Source: an uncultured Clostridia bacterium (lineage in GTDB: Bacteria > Bacillota > Clostridia > Oscillospirales > Acutalibacteraceae). From it: 61,439 bases of DNA. Below are positions 22,495 through 28,968 of this stretch, in pieces (position 1 is the stretch's first letter; every line of letters starts with the position of its first letter). A program made the position numbers and the translations under genes. Location of the stretch: NCBI GenBank assembly GCA_937898195.1, contig CALEJD010000030.1, positions 1 through 61,439 of the forward strand. Direction: 5' to 3'. A model generated the notes under the pieces. The model had not been told where the DNA came from. It worked only from the letters and a program-made list of their open reading frames with translations, and ran no database searches.

Positions 22495-22944
22495 ATGGCA
22501 AAACCCAGGAAAACGAAAGATAAAAACGAAGATAAACTATCCATTTTTAAAAAAATATGTGATGATATAGCCAGCGGAGAAAGGTTTAGAGCTGCTTGCG
22601 AGAATAATGGAAAAAATCCTATGTGGTATTATAGATTTCTATCTGCAAACATTAACAACAGTGAAGTATGTGAACTTTCCACGCACGCAAGACGACAAAA
22701 GGCGCATAGTTATTTTGATAAATGCGAAGACATACTTGCAAAGCTAGAAAAAAAGGAGTTGGATTATTCTACCGCAAGGGTTTTGTTTGATTCGTATTTA
22801 AGGTTGGCGGGTAAGGCGAATCAGGGTGTATATGGAGATAAGCAATCTGTTGAATTGACGGGAAAAGACGGTGGCTCTATTTCTGTGTCGCAAGATGTAG
22901 ATATTGAAAAGGTAAAAGAACTAAGGGGGGTTCTTGGTGGCTGA
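22495..22944 (+). CDS. terS: terminase small subunit
   Basis: 149 residues with GGAGG before the ATG. N-terminal HTH-like part (LSIFKKICDDIASGERFRAA), central helices, and the C-terminal YGDKQSVELTGKDGGSISVS tail typical of small terminases. It recognises the packaging site and activates the large subunit. It overlaps the large-subunit gene by 8 bases. Placement after portal rather than before is unusual. Confidence 0.8.
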   Translation: MAKPRKTKDKNEDKLSIFKKICDDIASGERFRAACENNGKNPMWYYRFLSANINNSEVCELSTHARRQKAHSYFDKCEDILAKLEKKELDYSTARVLFDSYLRLAGKANQGVYGDKQSVELTGKDGGSISVSQDVDIEKVKELRGVLGG

Positions 22945-24409
22945 TGTAAATCAGGAAATAATAGATAAACTATTGGAATGCCCAAAAGAGTCAGCGGCGT
23001 TGTTGCGCACAAGCCTTAAATTATTTATTAAGGTGTTTCATTGGTATATATTCAGAAAGCCGTTTGTGTTTATGCCATTTCACGATGAAATTATAGAAAG
23101 ATTAGAGAGAATAGCGTTTAGCGAAGCAGATAAAAACAATCTTTATATTGGAATTGCGCCCCGTTCTGGGAAGTCGCAGATTATGCAGTATTTTATTTGT
23201 TGGAGCTATGCTTTAAATAAAGCCTGTAATTTTATTATGACTTCTTACAGCGATAAACTGGTGTTAAAGTTTTCGGGGCAAAGCAAATCCATTATAGAAA
23301 GCCATCTATATCGTAAATTATTTGGATTGCAATGCGTAAAAGACACAACGGCAAAAGATTTGTGGAAAATAGACGGTGGCGGAGAGTTTAGAGCAACTTC
23401 TATGAAAGGAACAATAACTGGATTTGGCGCTTCTACACCAGAAGAAGGATATTCTGGTGCGCTAATACTAGACGATACATTAAAGAGTGATGACTATAAA
23501 TCATCAATAGAAAAGCAAAACTCTATTGATATTTACACAAACACACTAAAAAGTCGTTTAAACAAACCAGATGCGCCAATTATTATTATTGCTCAGAGGT
23601 TAGCAAAAGATGACCTTATCGGCTGGATAATGGAAAATGAGCCTGAAGATTGGGATTTCCTAGTAATACCAACACTAGACGAGAATGATGAGTCTATATG
23701 GGAAGATAAATTCCCAGCCGAAAAATTAAAAAGGATGAGAGAAGTAAATCCATTTTTGTTTTATTCACAATACCAGCAAGAGCCTATTATTATTGGCGGT
23801 AGCGTGTTAAAAGAGGAGTGGTTTAGGTTTTATCCTACATACAATAACGTAAAGTTCAGCAGAATGTTTATGACGGCAGATACCGCATTGAAAATAAAGG
23901 AACACAATGACTTTTCTGTTCTTGCATTGTGGGGTTTAACAATAAAGAACGAACTCTATTTGATAGATATGATACACGGGAAATGGGAAGCTCCCGATTT
24001 AGAAAGACAATTCGTCGCGTTTTGGAATAAATGGAGAGTAGGTGTTAATAGTTGCAGACCTAATGCGGTATATATTGAAGATAAAGCAAGTGGGACTGGT
24101 TTAATACAATCTATAAAAAGAAAGGGCGGTATGCCAGTAATACCAATTCAGCCAGAAAAAGATAAACTTACAAGGGTAATGGATGTTGCGCCATATATTG
24201 AAAGCGGTATGTTATATTTACCAATGAGCAAGGATTATGATATAAGCAAAAAGGTAATAAGTGAGAGTGTCGCATTTAACGCCGATAACTCACACGCTCA
24301 CGATGATATTGTTGACACGATGTGCTATGCTCTTGATGTCGCATACAGAAAGAAGCCAATCCAGATAAAAGACGATTGGGAAACAGAAATTGACGCAATT
24401 GATTATTAA
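22937..24409 (+). CDS. terL: terminase large subunit (ATPase-nuclease)
   Basis: 490 residues from GTG 22937 (best spacing to AGGGGGG, TTG 22934 possible). Walker A IAPRSGKS near residue 75-80, Walker B GALILDDTL near 180, then IAQRLAKDDLIGW (coupling motif). C-terminal RNase H-like nuclease with acidic residues in MFMTADTAL, VYIEDKASG and HAHDDIVDTM. It translocates DNA into the prohead and cuts it. All expected motifs are intact and the length is normal. Confidence 0.92.
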   Translation: MADVNQEIIDKLLECPKESAALLRTSLKLFIKVFHWYIFRKPFVFMPFHDEIIERLERIAFSEADKNNLYIGIAPRSGKSQIMQYFICWSYALNKACNFIMTSYSDKLVLKFSGQSKSIIESHLYRKLFGLQCVKDTTAKDLWKIDGGGEFRATSMKGTITGFGASTPEEGYSGALILDDTLKSDDYKSSIEKQNSIDIYTNTLKSRLNKPDAPIIIIAQRLAKDDLIGWIMENEPEDWDFLVIPTLDENDESIWEDKFPAEKLKRMREVNPFLFYSQYQQEPIIIGGSVLKEEWFRFYPTYNNVKFSRMFMTADTALKIKEHNDFSVLALWGLTIKNELYLIDMIHGKWEAPDLERQFVAFWNKWRVGVNSCRPNAVYIEDKASGTGLIQSIKRKGGMPVIPIQPEKDKLTRVMDVAPYIESGMLYLPMSKDYDISKKVISESVAFNADNSHAHDDIVDTMCYALDVAYRKKPIQIKDDWETEIDAIDY

Positions 24410-24420
24410 AATTTTGTAAT

Positions 24421-24504
24421 AAAATCAACAACTAGTAAATTTTTTTAAAAAAATGCACTTTTTTTAAAAAAAGTGTTGACTTTGTCAAAATAGTATATTA
24501 TAAT
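24421..24504 (+). promoter_or_regulatory. early-type promoter unit E
   Basis: AAAATCAACAACTAGTAAA plus T-run from 24421, -35 TTGACT (24476), 17 bases, -10 TATAAT (24499) in the block GTATATTATAAT. A small hairpin AGC/GCT follows, then ACAACTGAAAGGA before the next gene. It places the following island under early-type control although it lies inside the late region. Confidence 0.7.
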
Positions 24505-24557
24505 GTATTATGCAAGCGGGGTAGAGAGCTTATAAAACAACTGAAAGGAACAAACAA

Positions 24558-24704
24558 ATGAAAATGTATATGGTAGTTATCTATAAGAATGGTAAAGTAA
24601 TAACAAGGGCTACTGGAACTGATTTACAATCTTTAAGGAAATGGGCTATTGATTGTGAAACAGAGGAGTCGGGTGTTTCTTATGAAATTTATGAGGAAAA
24701 GTGA
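24558..24704 (+). CDS. 48-residue hypothetical protein
   Basis: MKMYMVVIYKNGKVITRATG, then an acidic helix (DLQSLRKWAIDCETEESGV) and EIYEEK. Small alpha/beta protein, first gene of unit E. Unknown function. Confidence 0.5.
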   Translation: MKMYMVVIYKNGKVITRATGTDLQSLRKWAIDCETEESGVSYEIYEEK

Positions 24705-24753
24705 AATGGACGCAAAACAGATAAAACAGATGAATTTAATTTAAGGATATATA

Positions 24754-24927
24754 ATGAAAAAAAATAAATATTGTGTTTGTGGTAAAGAATTAAAAAATGA
24801 TAAGGAAACTTATATTTGCTTTGACCCTAGTAATATTGCCATAACTCGGTCAATGTCAGATAAGTATTTCTGTAAAGAATGTTTGAAAAGATATGAAGAA
24901 TATGGACAGGAAAGGAAAGAAAAATGA
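24754..24927 (+). CDS. 57-residue zinc-ribbon-like protein
   Basis: YCVCGKEL ... YFCKECLKRYEEYG gives a CxC/CxxC four-cysteine set expected to bind one zinc. Basic N- and C-termini. Preceded by TTAAGGATATATA. Possibly nucleic-acid or protein binding. No family named. ATGA overlap with the next gene. Confidence 0.5.
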   Translation: MKKNKYCVCGKELKNDKETYICFDPSNIAITRSMSDKYFCKECLKRYEEYGQERKEK

Positions 24928-25169
24928 CAAGTCCAACAATTAAAGAATTGAGAGAAGCATACAATTTTGATATAAAGAAAGAAACAAAAAAATATGCTAT
25001 GGTTGGGTATCAGCAAGGATTTACAGATGCTCTTCATTGTATTAAGAAAGGGCTGTCTGAATTGGTTGGAACTAATATAAAAATAAAGGATATTGTAGAA
25101 CTTGTTGATAAATGGCGCAGGGACGCGGAAAAAGAATTAGAAAAAGTAAAAAAAGAACAGGAGTGGTAA
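24924..25169 (+). CDS. hypothetical helical protein
   Basis: 81 residues. SPTIKELREAYNFDIKKETK, GYQQGFTDALHCIKKGLSEL, C-terminal charged helix (ELEKVKKEQEW). The YQQGF.DAL segment resembles small phage proteins of unknown role. One base before the thioredoxin gene. Confidence 0.5.
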   Translation: MTSPTIKELREAYNFDIKKETKKYAMVGYQQGFTDALHCIKKGLSELVGTNIKIKDIVELVDKWRRDAEKELEKVKKEQEW

Positions 25170-25170
25170 A

Positions 25171-25476
25171 ATGATTGAGATAAATTCAAAAGAAGAATTA
25201 CAGGAAGTTATTGGTCGGGATGAAATATCCATAATTCAAGCAAGTATGTGCTGGTGTGGGTCGTGTAGGTCTATAAAGGCACAGATTGAATCCAAAGAGC
25301 AGGATTATCCAAAATTGAAGTTTTACTATGTAGATTTGGATAAGGTAGATGTCGCTGATGAATATGAAATCAACGAACTGCCAGCCCTGATTGCTTTCAA
25401 AAAAGGGAAAGTTGTCAGTAAAAAAGAGCAAGCTGAATTGTTTGATTGGCTAAATTTTTTAAATTTGAATTGGTAA
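25171..25476 (+). CDS. thioredoxin-like protein
   Basis: 101 residues of thioredoxin fold. The redox motif is CWCGSC (about residues 28-33, WCGSC in place of WCGPC), then FYYVDLDKVDVADEYEINEL and PALIAFKKGKVV, including the cis-proline of NELPAL. It should reduce disulfides in the cytoplasm. Neighbouring RtcB has a catalytic cysteine that is oxidation-sensitive in its family, so a protective role is conceivable. That link is inference. Confidence 0.8.
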   Translation: MIEINSKEELQEVIGRDEISIIQASMCWCGSCRSIKAQIESKEQDYPKLKFYYVDLDKVDVADEYEINELPALIAFKKGKVVSKKEQAELFDWLNFLNLNW

Positions 25477-25495
25477 TGTATAAAATGGAGGAACA

Positions 25496-26659
25496 ATGAA
25501 AAAAATAAAAGATAATATTTTGTCTTGGTGCGAAAATCCAGAAAATGGCGCTATACAACAAGCAATAAATATATCTAATCATCCGTGGTTGGTTGGTAAT
25601 GTTTGTTTAATGCCAGATACTCACGAGGGATATGGTATGCCTATCGGTGGTGTTGCTGCTTTAGATAAAGCAATATGCCCAAATATGGTTGGTGTTGACA
25701 TAGGTTGTGGGATGCTGGCTATGAAAATAGAATTAAAGGATATTACAAAACAACAATTAGAAGATATATATTCTGAAATTAAAAACTGTATTCCTGTTGG
25801 TTTTAAACATAATTCAGAAAAACAATCACATAAAATTTTTACAGAATACTTATGGGAAAGCTCTTTAACACCGATTTGTGGTAGAGAGTTTGATTCTGCT
25901 CAATATCAGATTGGAACACTTGGTGGCGGAAATCATTTTATTGAAATACAAAGAGATGATGATGGCTATATTTGGTTTATGATACACTCTGGTTCTCGTA
26001 ATTTAGGAAAGCAAGTTGCTGAATTTTATAACAAAAAAGCAGAAGAACTTTGTGAAAGATTTAAACAATATAAAATTGTAGAAGACGAACTTGCTATATT
26101 ACCAGTTGGGGCAGAAGAATTTGATATGTATAAAAGTGAAATGGCTCTTTGCTTACAATTTTCTTTAGCAAATAGAGAGCTTATGGCAAAAAAAATTATG
26201 AATTGTTTTGATAAAATAATAAAAAAAGATGGCTTGTTTCCCTATGAATATATAAACATTCATCATAATTATGCTTCTTTGGAAAATCATTATGGTAAAA
26301 ATGTTTATGTACATAGAAAAGGAGCAACATTAGCAAAAGAGGGTAAATTAGGTATTATTCCTGGTTCACAAGGGACATCTTCTTATATTGTTGAGGGGTT
26401 AGGAAATAAAGCATCTCTTTGTTCTTGTTCTCACGGCGCTGGTAGAAAAATGTCAAGGAAAAAAGCAAGAGAAAATCTTAATATAGAAGAAGAAAAAAGT
26501 GTTTTAGAAAAACAAGGAATTCTTCATTCTATTAGGACTATTGAAGATTTAGATGAAGCATCTTCTGCATACAAAAACATTGACGAAGTAATGGAACAAC
26601 AAAAGGATTTGGTTAAAATCATAACAAAACTAAATCCTTTGGCTGTAATAAAAGGATAA
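25496..26659 (+). CDS. rtcB: RtcB-type RNA ligase
   Basis: 387 residues, normal for bacterial RtcB. RtcB joins RNA 3'-phosphate or 2',3'-cyclic phosphate ends to 5'-OH ends using GTP and Mn2+. Metal and catalytic motifs are intact: DTHEGYGMPIGGVAA (about 41-55), GVDIGCGM with Cys71, GGGNH with His147, MIHSGSRN with His164, NIHHNYA (256-257), IPGSQGTSSY (about 288-297) and CSCSHGAGRKMSR with His313, expected to be guanylylated. It lies just before the tRNA array, suggesting repair or splicing of tRNAs cut by host anticodon nucleases. Confidence 0.93.
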   Translation: MKKIKDNILSWCENPENGAIQQAINISNHPWLVGNVCLMPDTHEGYGMPIGGVAALDKAICPNMVGVDIGCGMLAMKIELKDITKQQLEDIYSEIKNCIPVGFKHNSEKQSHKIFTEYLWESSLTPICGREFDSAQYQIGTLGGGNHFIEIQRDDDGYIWFMIHSGSRNLGKQVAEFYNKKAEELCERFKQYKIVEDELAILPVGAEEFDMYKSEMALCLQFSLANRELMAKKIMNCFDKIIKKDGLFPYEYINIHHNYASLENHYGKNVYVHRKGATLAKEGKLGIIPGSQGTSSYIVEGLGNKASLCSCSHGAGRKMSRKKARENLNIEEEKSVLEKQGILHSIRTIEDLDEASSAYKNIDEVMEQQKDLVKIITKLNPLAVIKG

Positions 26660-26667
26660 AAAATATA

Positions 26668-26696
26668 TTGACATTGTAAATATATTGTAATATAGT
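26668..26696 (+). promoter_or_regulatory. promoter of the tRNA array
   Basis: TTGACA (26668-26673), 17 bases, TATAGT (26691-26696). Transcription would start about 15 bases before the first tRNA. Confidence 0.75.
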
Positions 26697-26716
26697 AGAA
26701 ATGTAGTGAATATTAT

Positions 26717-26792
26717 TTGGCATTAGCTCAACTGGATAGAGCAATAGATTTCTAATCTATGTGTAGAGGTTCAAGTCCTTTATGCCAAGCCA
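26717..26792 (+). tRNA. tRNA-Arg (anticodon UCU), CCA encoded
   Basis: Acceptor TTGGCAT/ATGCCAA, D arm AGCTC...GAGC, anticodon stem ATAGA/TCTAT with loop TTTCTAA, T arm GAGG TTCAAGT CCTT. Discriminator G then CCA. It decodes AGA, a frequent Arg codon in this AT-rich genome. Confidence 0.9.
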
Positions 26793-26793
26793 A

Positions 26794-26870
26794 TGGGTAG
26801 TAGCACAGTTGGTAGTTGCACCTGACTGTTAATCAGGATGTCGCTGGTTCGAACCCAGCCTACCCAGCCA
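26794..26870 (+). tRNA. tRNA-Asn (anticodon GUU), CCA encoded
   Basis: Acceptor TGGGTAG/CTACCCA, anticodon stem CCTGA/TCAGG with loop CTGTTAA, T arm CTGG TTCGAAC CCAG, discriminator G and CCA. One base after the tRNA-Arg CCA. Confidence 0.9.
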
Positions 26871-26871
26871 T

Positions 26872-26948
26872 CTATCAGTAGTCCAATCTGGTAGGACGCT
26901 TGATTTGGGTTCAAGAGGTTGTTGGTTCAAATCCAGCCTGATAGACCA
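26872..26948 (+). tRNA. tRNA-Pro (anticodon UGG), CCA encoded
   Basis: Acceptor CTATCAG/CTGATAG, D stem GTCC/GGAC, anticodon stem CTTGA/TCAAG with loop TTTGGGT, T arm TTGG TTCAAAT CCAG, discriminator A then CCA. Confidence 0.88.
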
Positions 26949-26951
26949 AAA

Positions 26952-27027
26952 TGTCGGCTAGTTAAAGTGGTTATAACGAGGGTCTTATAAACCTTTATTT
27001 CTGGTTCAAGTCCAGAGCCGACGACCA
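26952..27027 (+). tRNA. tRNA-Ile (anticodon UAU), CCA encoded
   Basis: Acceptor TGTCGGC/GCCGACG (terminal U-G), D stem GTTA/TAAC, anticodon stem AGGGT/ACCTT with loop CTTATAA, T arm CTGG TTCAAGT CCAG, then A and CCA. UAU reads the AUA codon, used often in this genome and usually decoded by a CAU tRNA needing lysidine in bacteria. Confidence 0.85.
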
Positions 27028-27030
27028 AAC

Positions 27031-27097
27031 GCGTGGCTTGGCGATAGGTCTTGCTAATCATAAGATACTATAAGGTTCAATTCCTTACCACACGACA
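27031..27097 (+). tRNA. degenerate tRNA-like gene (no normal D arm)
   Basis: A good T arm (TAAGG TTCAATT CCTTA) and a plausible anticodon arm (TCTTG CTAATCA TAAGA, anticodon position AAU, with C at position 37) are present. The stretch where a D arm should be is only about 8 bases long. The acceptor pairs at only four of seven positions (CGTG/CACG) and the encoded 3' end is ACA, not CCA. Either a decayed tRNA or a tRNA-shaped decoy or regulator. It sits evenly spaced in the array. Confidence 0.45.
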
Positions 27098-27099
27098 AA

Positions 27100-27184
27100 G
27101 GTTGCGTAATCCGTTAAAGAGGCGGGACAGACTGTAAATCTGTTGCTTATGGCTCACTTGGGGCGGTACCAAGAGCAACCACCA
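27100..27184 (+). tRNA. tRNA-Tyr (anticodon GUA) with long variable arm and aberrant T loop
   Basis: Acceptor GGTTGC/GCAACC, D arm TCC...GGA, anticodon stem CAGA/TCTG with loop CTGTAAA, long variable region as in bacterial tRNA-Tyr, discriminator A plus CCA. The T stem CTTGG/CCAAG is intact but its loop is GGCGGTA rather than TTCRANN, so the invariant T54-T55-C56 and A58 are lost. Identity is clear. Normal elbow formation is doubtful. Confidence 0.7.
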
Positions 27185-27186
27185 AA

Positions 27187-27261
27187 GCCGATGTAGCCCA
27201 ACGGTAAGGCAACGCACCTGTAATGCGTAGATTGGGAGTTCAAATCTCTCCATCGGCACCA
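27187..27261 (+). tRNA. tRNA-Thr (anticodon UGU), CCA encoded
   Basis: Acceptor GCCGATG/CATCGGC, D arm AGCCC...GGC, anticodon stem ACGCA/TGCGT with loop CCTGTAA, T arm GGGAG TTCAAAT CTCTC, discriminator A and CCA. Position 33 is C where nearly all tRNAs have U. Last of the array. A T-run follows directly and may end the transcript. Confidence 0.82.
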
Positions 27262-27270
27262 TTTTTTTAT

Positions 27271-27299
27271 TTGACAAATGATTTTTTTGGTGATATATA
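27271..27299 (+). promoter_or_regulatory. promoter downstream of the tRNA array
   Basis: TTGACA (27271-27276), 17 bases, TATATA (27294-27299), followed by about 60 bases without ORF and the AAAGGAG of the 27365 gene. Typical of this genome's -35 and spacing. Confidence 0.65.
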
Positions 27300-27364
27300 A
27301 AATATGTCCTAGCGATAGGATTTAGATAAATAGATAAACAGAAATATAGAAAAGGAGAAACAAA

Positions 27365-27847
27365 ATGTTTATTAAAATCTTTTGTGGCGATAGCCAAAAA
27401 TACTTATTACTTCAATCAAACAACGTAACTTTGGATAAAACAAATAGACTTATTCATTCTGACTTATATCCAATTATGTGTGCATATATTGATGAAATGT
27501 CTTTGCCAGTAGGGGAAGAAGATGGGAAACTAATAGAATCATTATGCGATTCATTTGCATCAGTTGCTCAAACGGCATACGCCGATAAAAATATTCTTAT
27601 CACTTTACACGGTACTGTTGCGGAAAAGTTTCCAAACACACCATACGAATTATTATGCCCTGTGTTGTCAGAAAAAGAGGAATATTATAAAAACGTGTGG
27701 AAAAGTCCAAGTGATTCTGCAAAAGAAGAGCCAATGGTGGCTTGCAATAAAAAACTTTCTGTCGTTGAGATTGATGGGAAAAAATATATCACATCTGGTT
27801 CAATATTTATTATGAATGATGATGGGAAAACAATAGATAGGATTTGA
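27365..27847 (+). CDS. hypothetical protein
   Basis: 160 residues, ribosome site AAAGGAG. Alpha/beta N-terminal half (FIKIFCGDSQKYLLLQSNNV), acidic C-terminal half with KKLSVVEIDGKKYITSGSIF and FIMNDDGKTIDRI. No catalytic motif recognised. It has its own promoter and is followed by a membrane peptide and a strong terminator, so the pair is an independent unit. Confidence 0.6.
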   Translation: MFIKIFCGDSQKYLLLQSNNVTLDKTNRLIHSDLYPIMCAYIDEMSLPVGEEDGKLIESLCDSFASVAQTAYADKNILITLHGTVAEKFPNTPYELLCPVLSEKEEYYKNVWKSPSDSAKEEPMVACNKKLSVVEIDGKKYITSGSIFIMNDDGKTIDRI

Positions 27848-27848
27848 T

Positions 27849-27992
27849 ATGGCATATATACCAAGAGAATATGAGTATAATATAATAAATGGCATTTTTT
27901 TTGTTTTTATGTTTATTATTGTTATGTTTTTTACCGGTTTTGGTTTGGGTTTTTTACCTTATATCTTAAAAGAATTGTTAGAACGATTATAA
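27849..27992 (+). CDS. 47-residue membrane peptide
   Basis: Residues 12-40 (GIFFVFMFIIVMFFTGFGLG...) form a strong transmembrane helix. The N-terminus is polar and the C-terminus ends KELLERL. One base after the preceding stop, no separate ribosome site. Could be a small holin-like or membrane-modifying peptide. Unproven. Confidence 0.5.
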   Translation: MAYIPREYEYNIINGIFFVFMFIIVMFFTGFGLGFLPYILKELLERL

Positions 27993-28036
27993 AGTTTAGG
28001 TTCGCATTTTCTTTTTGTATGGAGCTTGTGCGTGCC

Positions 28037-28070
28037 GACATCCAGATGGCGATTGCGTCTGGATGTTTTT
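28037..28070 (+). terminator. rho-independent terminator
   Basis: ACATCCAGA and TCTGGATGT form a 9-bp stem closing the loop TGGCGATTGCG, followed at once by TTTTT. The best intrinsic terminator in the window. It closes the tRNA/27365 island immediately before the late head-gene promoter. Confidence 0.85.
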
Positions 28071-28075
28071 ATTAT

Positions 28076-28104
28076 TTGACAACTAGGTAAAAATATGCTA
28101 GTTT
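28076..28104 (+). promoter_or_regulatory. late-type promoter before MuF-like gene
   Basis: TTGACA (28076-28081), 17 bases, TAGTTT (28099-28104), in the context ATGCTAGTTT. The start would fall within a few bases of the ATG at 28111, so the mRNA would be nearly leaderless. Confidence 0.6.
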
Positions 28105-28110
28105 TTTTGT

Positions 28111-28917
28111 ATGAAAGAATTACGGAGAGTATATCCAAATAAGGGTGTAGAAGCCGAGTATCGTAAGAAGTTGGGCAAATTGGTTGACCTTATGTCCAAA
28201 TCTGTTATGTATTGGTTATTAGCAGATTGGGGTGGTAGGACAGCAAGAGAAATGTCTATAATCCTACGAAAGAGAATAAAACAATGGGATAAGGTATTTG
28301 GTAAGGAAGCCGATAAAATCGCATTATGGTTTGTTAAAAGTGTAAAAAGACATACTGAATTTGGAATGAAAACTGCTTTTAGAGAGGCTGGGTTAAAATT
28401 AAAGTCAGATGTTCCCAAAAATACAGAATTGGGCGTTGAAATTGAAAACAGGTCATTGATAAGGAGTATTCCAGAAAAATACTTTACTAGTATAGAAACT
28501 GTTGCTATGATGGCTCTATTATATGGGTGGAGTAAGGAAAAACTGGCAGATGAAATTCAAAAGCGGTATAGAATAACGATAAGGCGGACAAAGATTATAG
28601 CAAGCGACCAGACCCACAAGACGACAGAACTTTTCAAAAGGGCTATATGTGAGGAGTCTGGAATTAGATTTGGAAAATGGCAGTACACATATTTATCTAA
28701 AACGCCACGAGAAGAACATATAAGAATGGATGGGCGTATTTTTGATTTAACGGTTGGTTGTTATGACGAAAAAGAAGGAGAATATATATTTCCAAGTATG
28801 TTGGTTGGTTGTAAATGTAATTTTGTTCCAATTATACCAGAGTTTTCTGATGATATGAGAAAGATTGTTGAAAAACAGATTTATTTTAGGAATGTTGCAA
28901 GGGGTGGAAATTCCTGA
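28111..28917 (+). CDS. MuF-like minor head (head morphogenesis) protein
   Basis: 268 residues. Helical N-terminal two thirds, then the head-morphogenesis signature: KIIASDQTHKTTELFKRAIC, FGKWQYTYLSKTPREEH, MDGRIFDL and FPSMLVGCKCNFVPI, i.e. W.Y......R..H...DG..F...F....P..C.C. Mu gpF/SPP1 gp7-like proteins sit inside the capsid near the portal. There is no extra C-terminal toxin. The toxin-like domain is instead next to the portal. Confidence 0.8.
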   Translation: MKELRRVYPNKGVEAEYRKKLGKLVDLMSKSVMYWLLADWGGRTAREMSIILRKRIKQWDKVFGKEADKIALWFVKSVKRHTEFGMKTAFREAGLKLKSDVPKNTELGVEIENRSLIRSIPEKYFTSIETVAMMALLYGWSKEKLADEIQKRYRITIRRTKIIASDQTHKTTELFKRAICEESGIRFGKWQYTYLSKTPREEHIRMDGRIFDLTVGCYDEKEGEYIFPSMLVGCKCNFVPIIPEFSDDMRKIVEKQIYFRNVARGGNS

Positions 28918-28918
28918 T

Positions 28919-28947
28919 TTGACAAAGGAAAATTTTTTTGCTACAAT
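28919..28947 (+). promoter_or_regulatory. late-type promoter before protease/scaffold
   Basis: TTGACA (28919-28924, overlapping the MuF gene's stop), 17 bases, TACAAT (28942-28947) in the context TTTGCTACAAT. One of four close copies with 42071, 49619 and 59247. Confidence 0.75.
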
Positions 28948-28968
28948 ACTGACAAAGGTTAAAAAGAT

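Noticed and set aside
24706..24744. Tiny ORF MDAKQIKQMNLI between two small genes
   Set aside because: Twelve codons, no ribosome site, no support.
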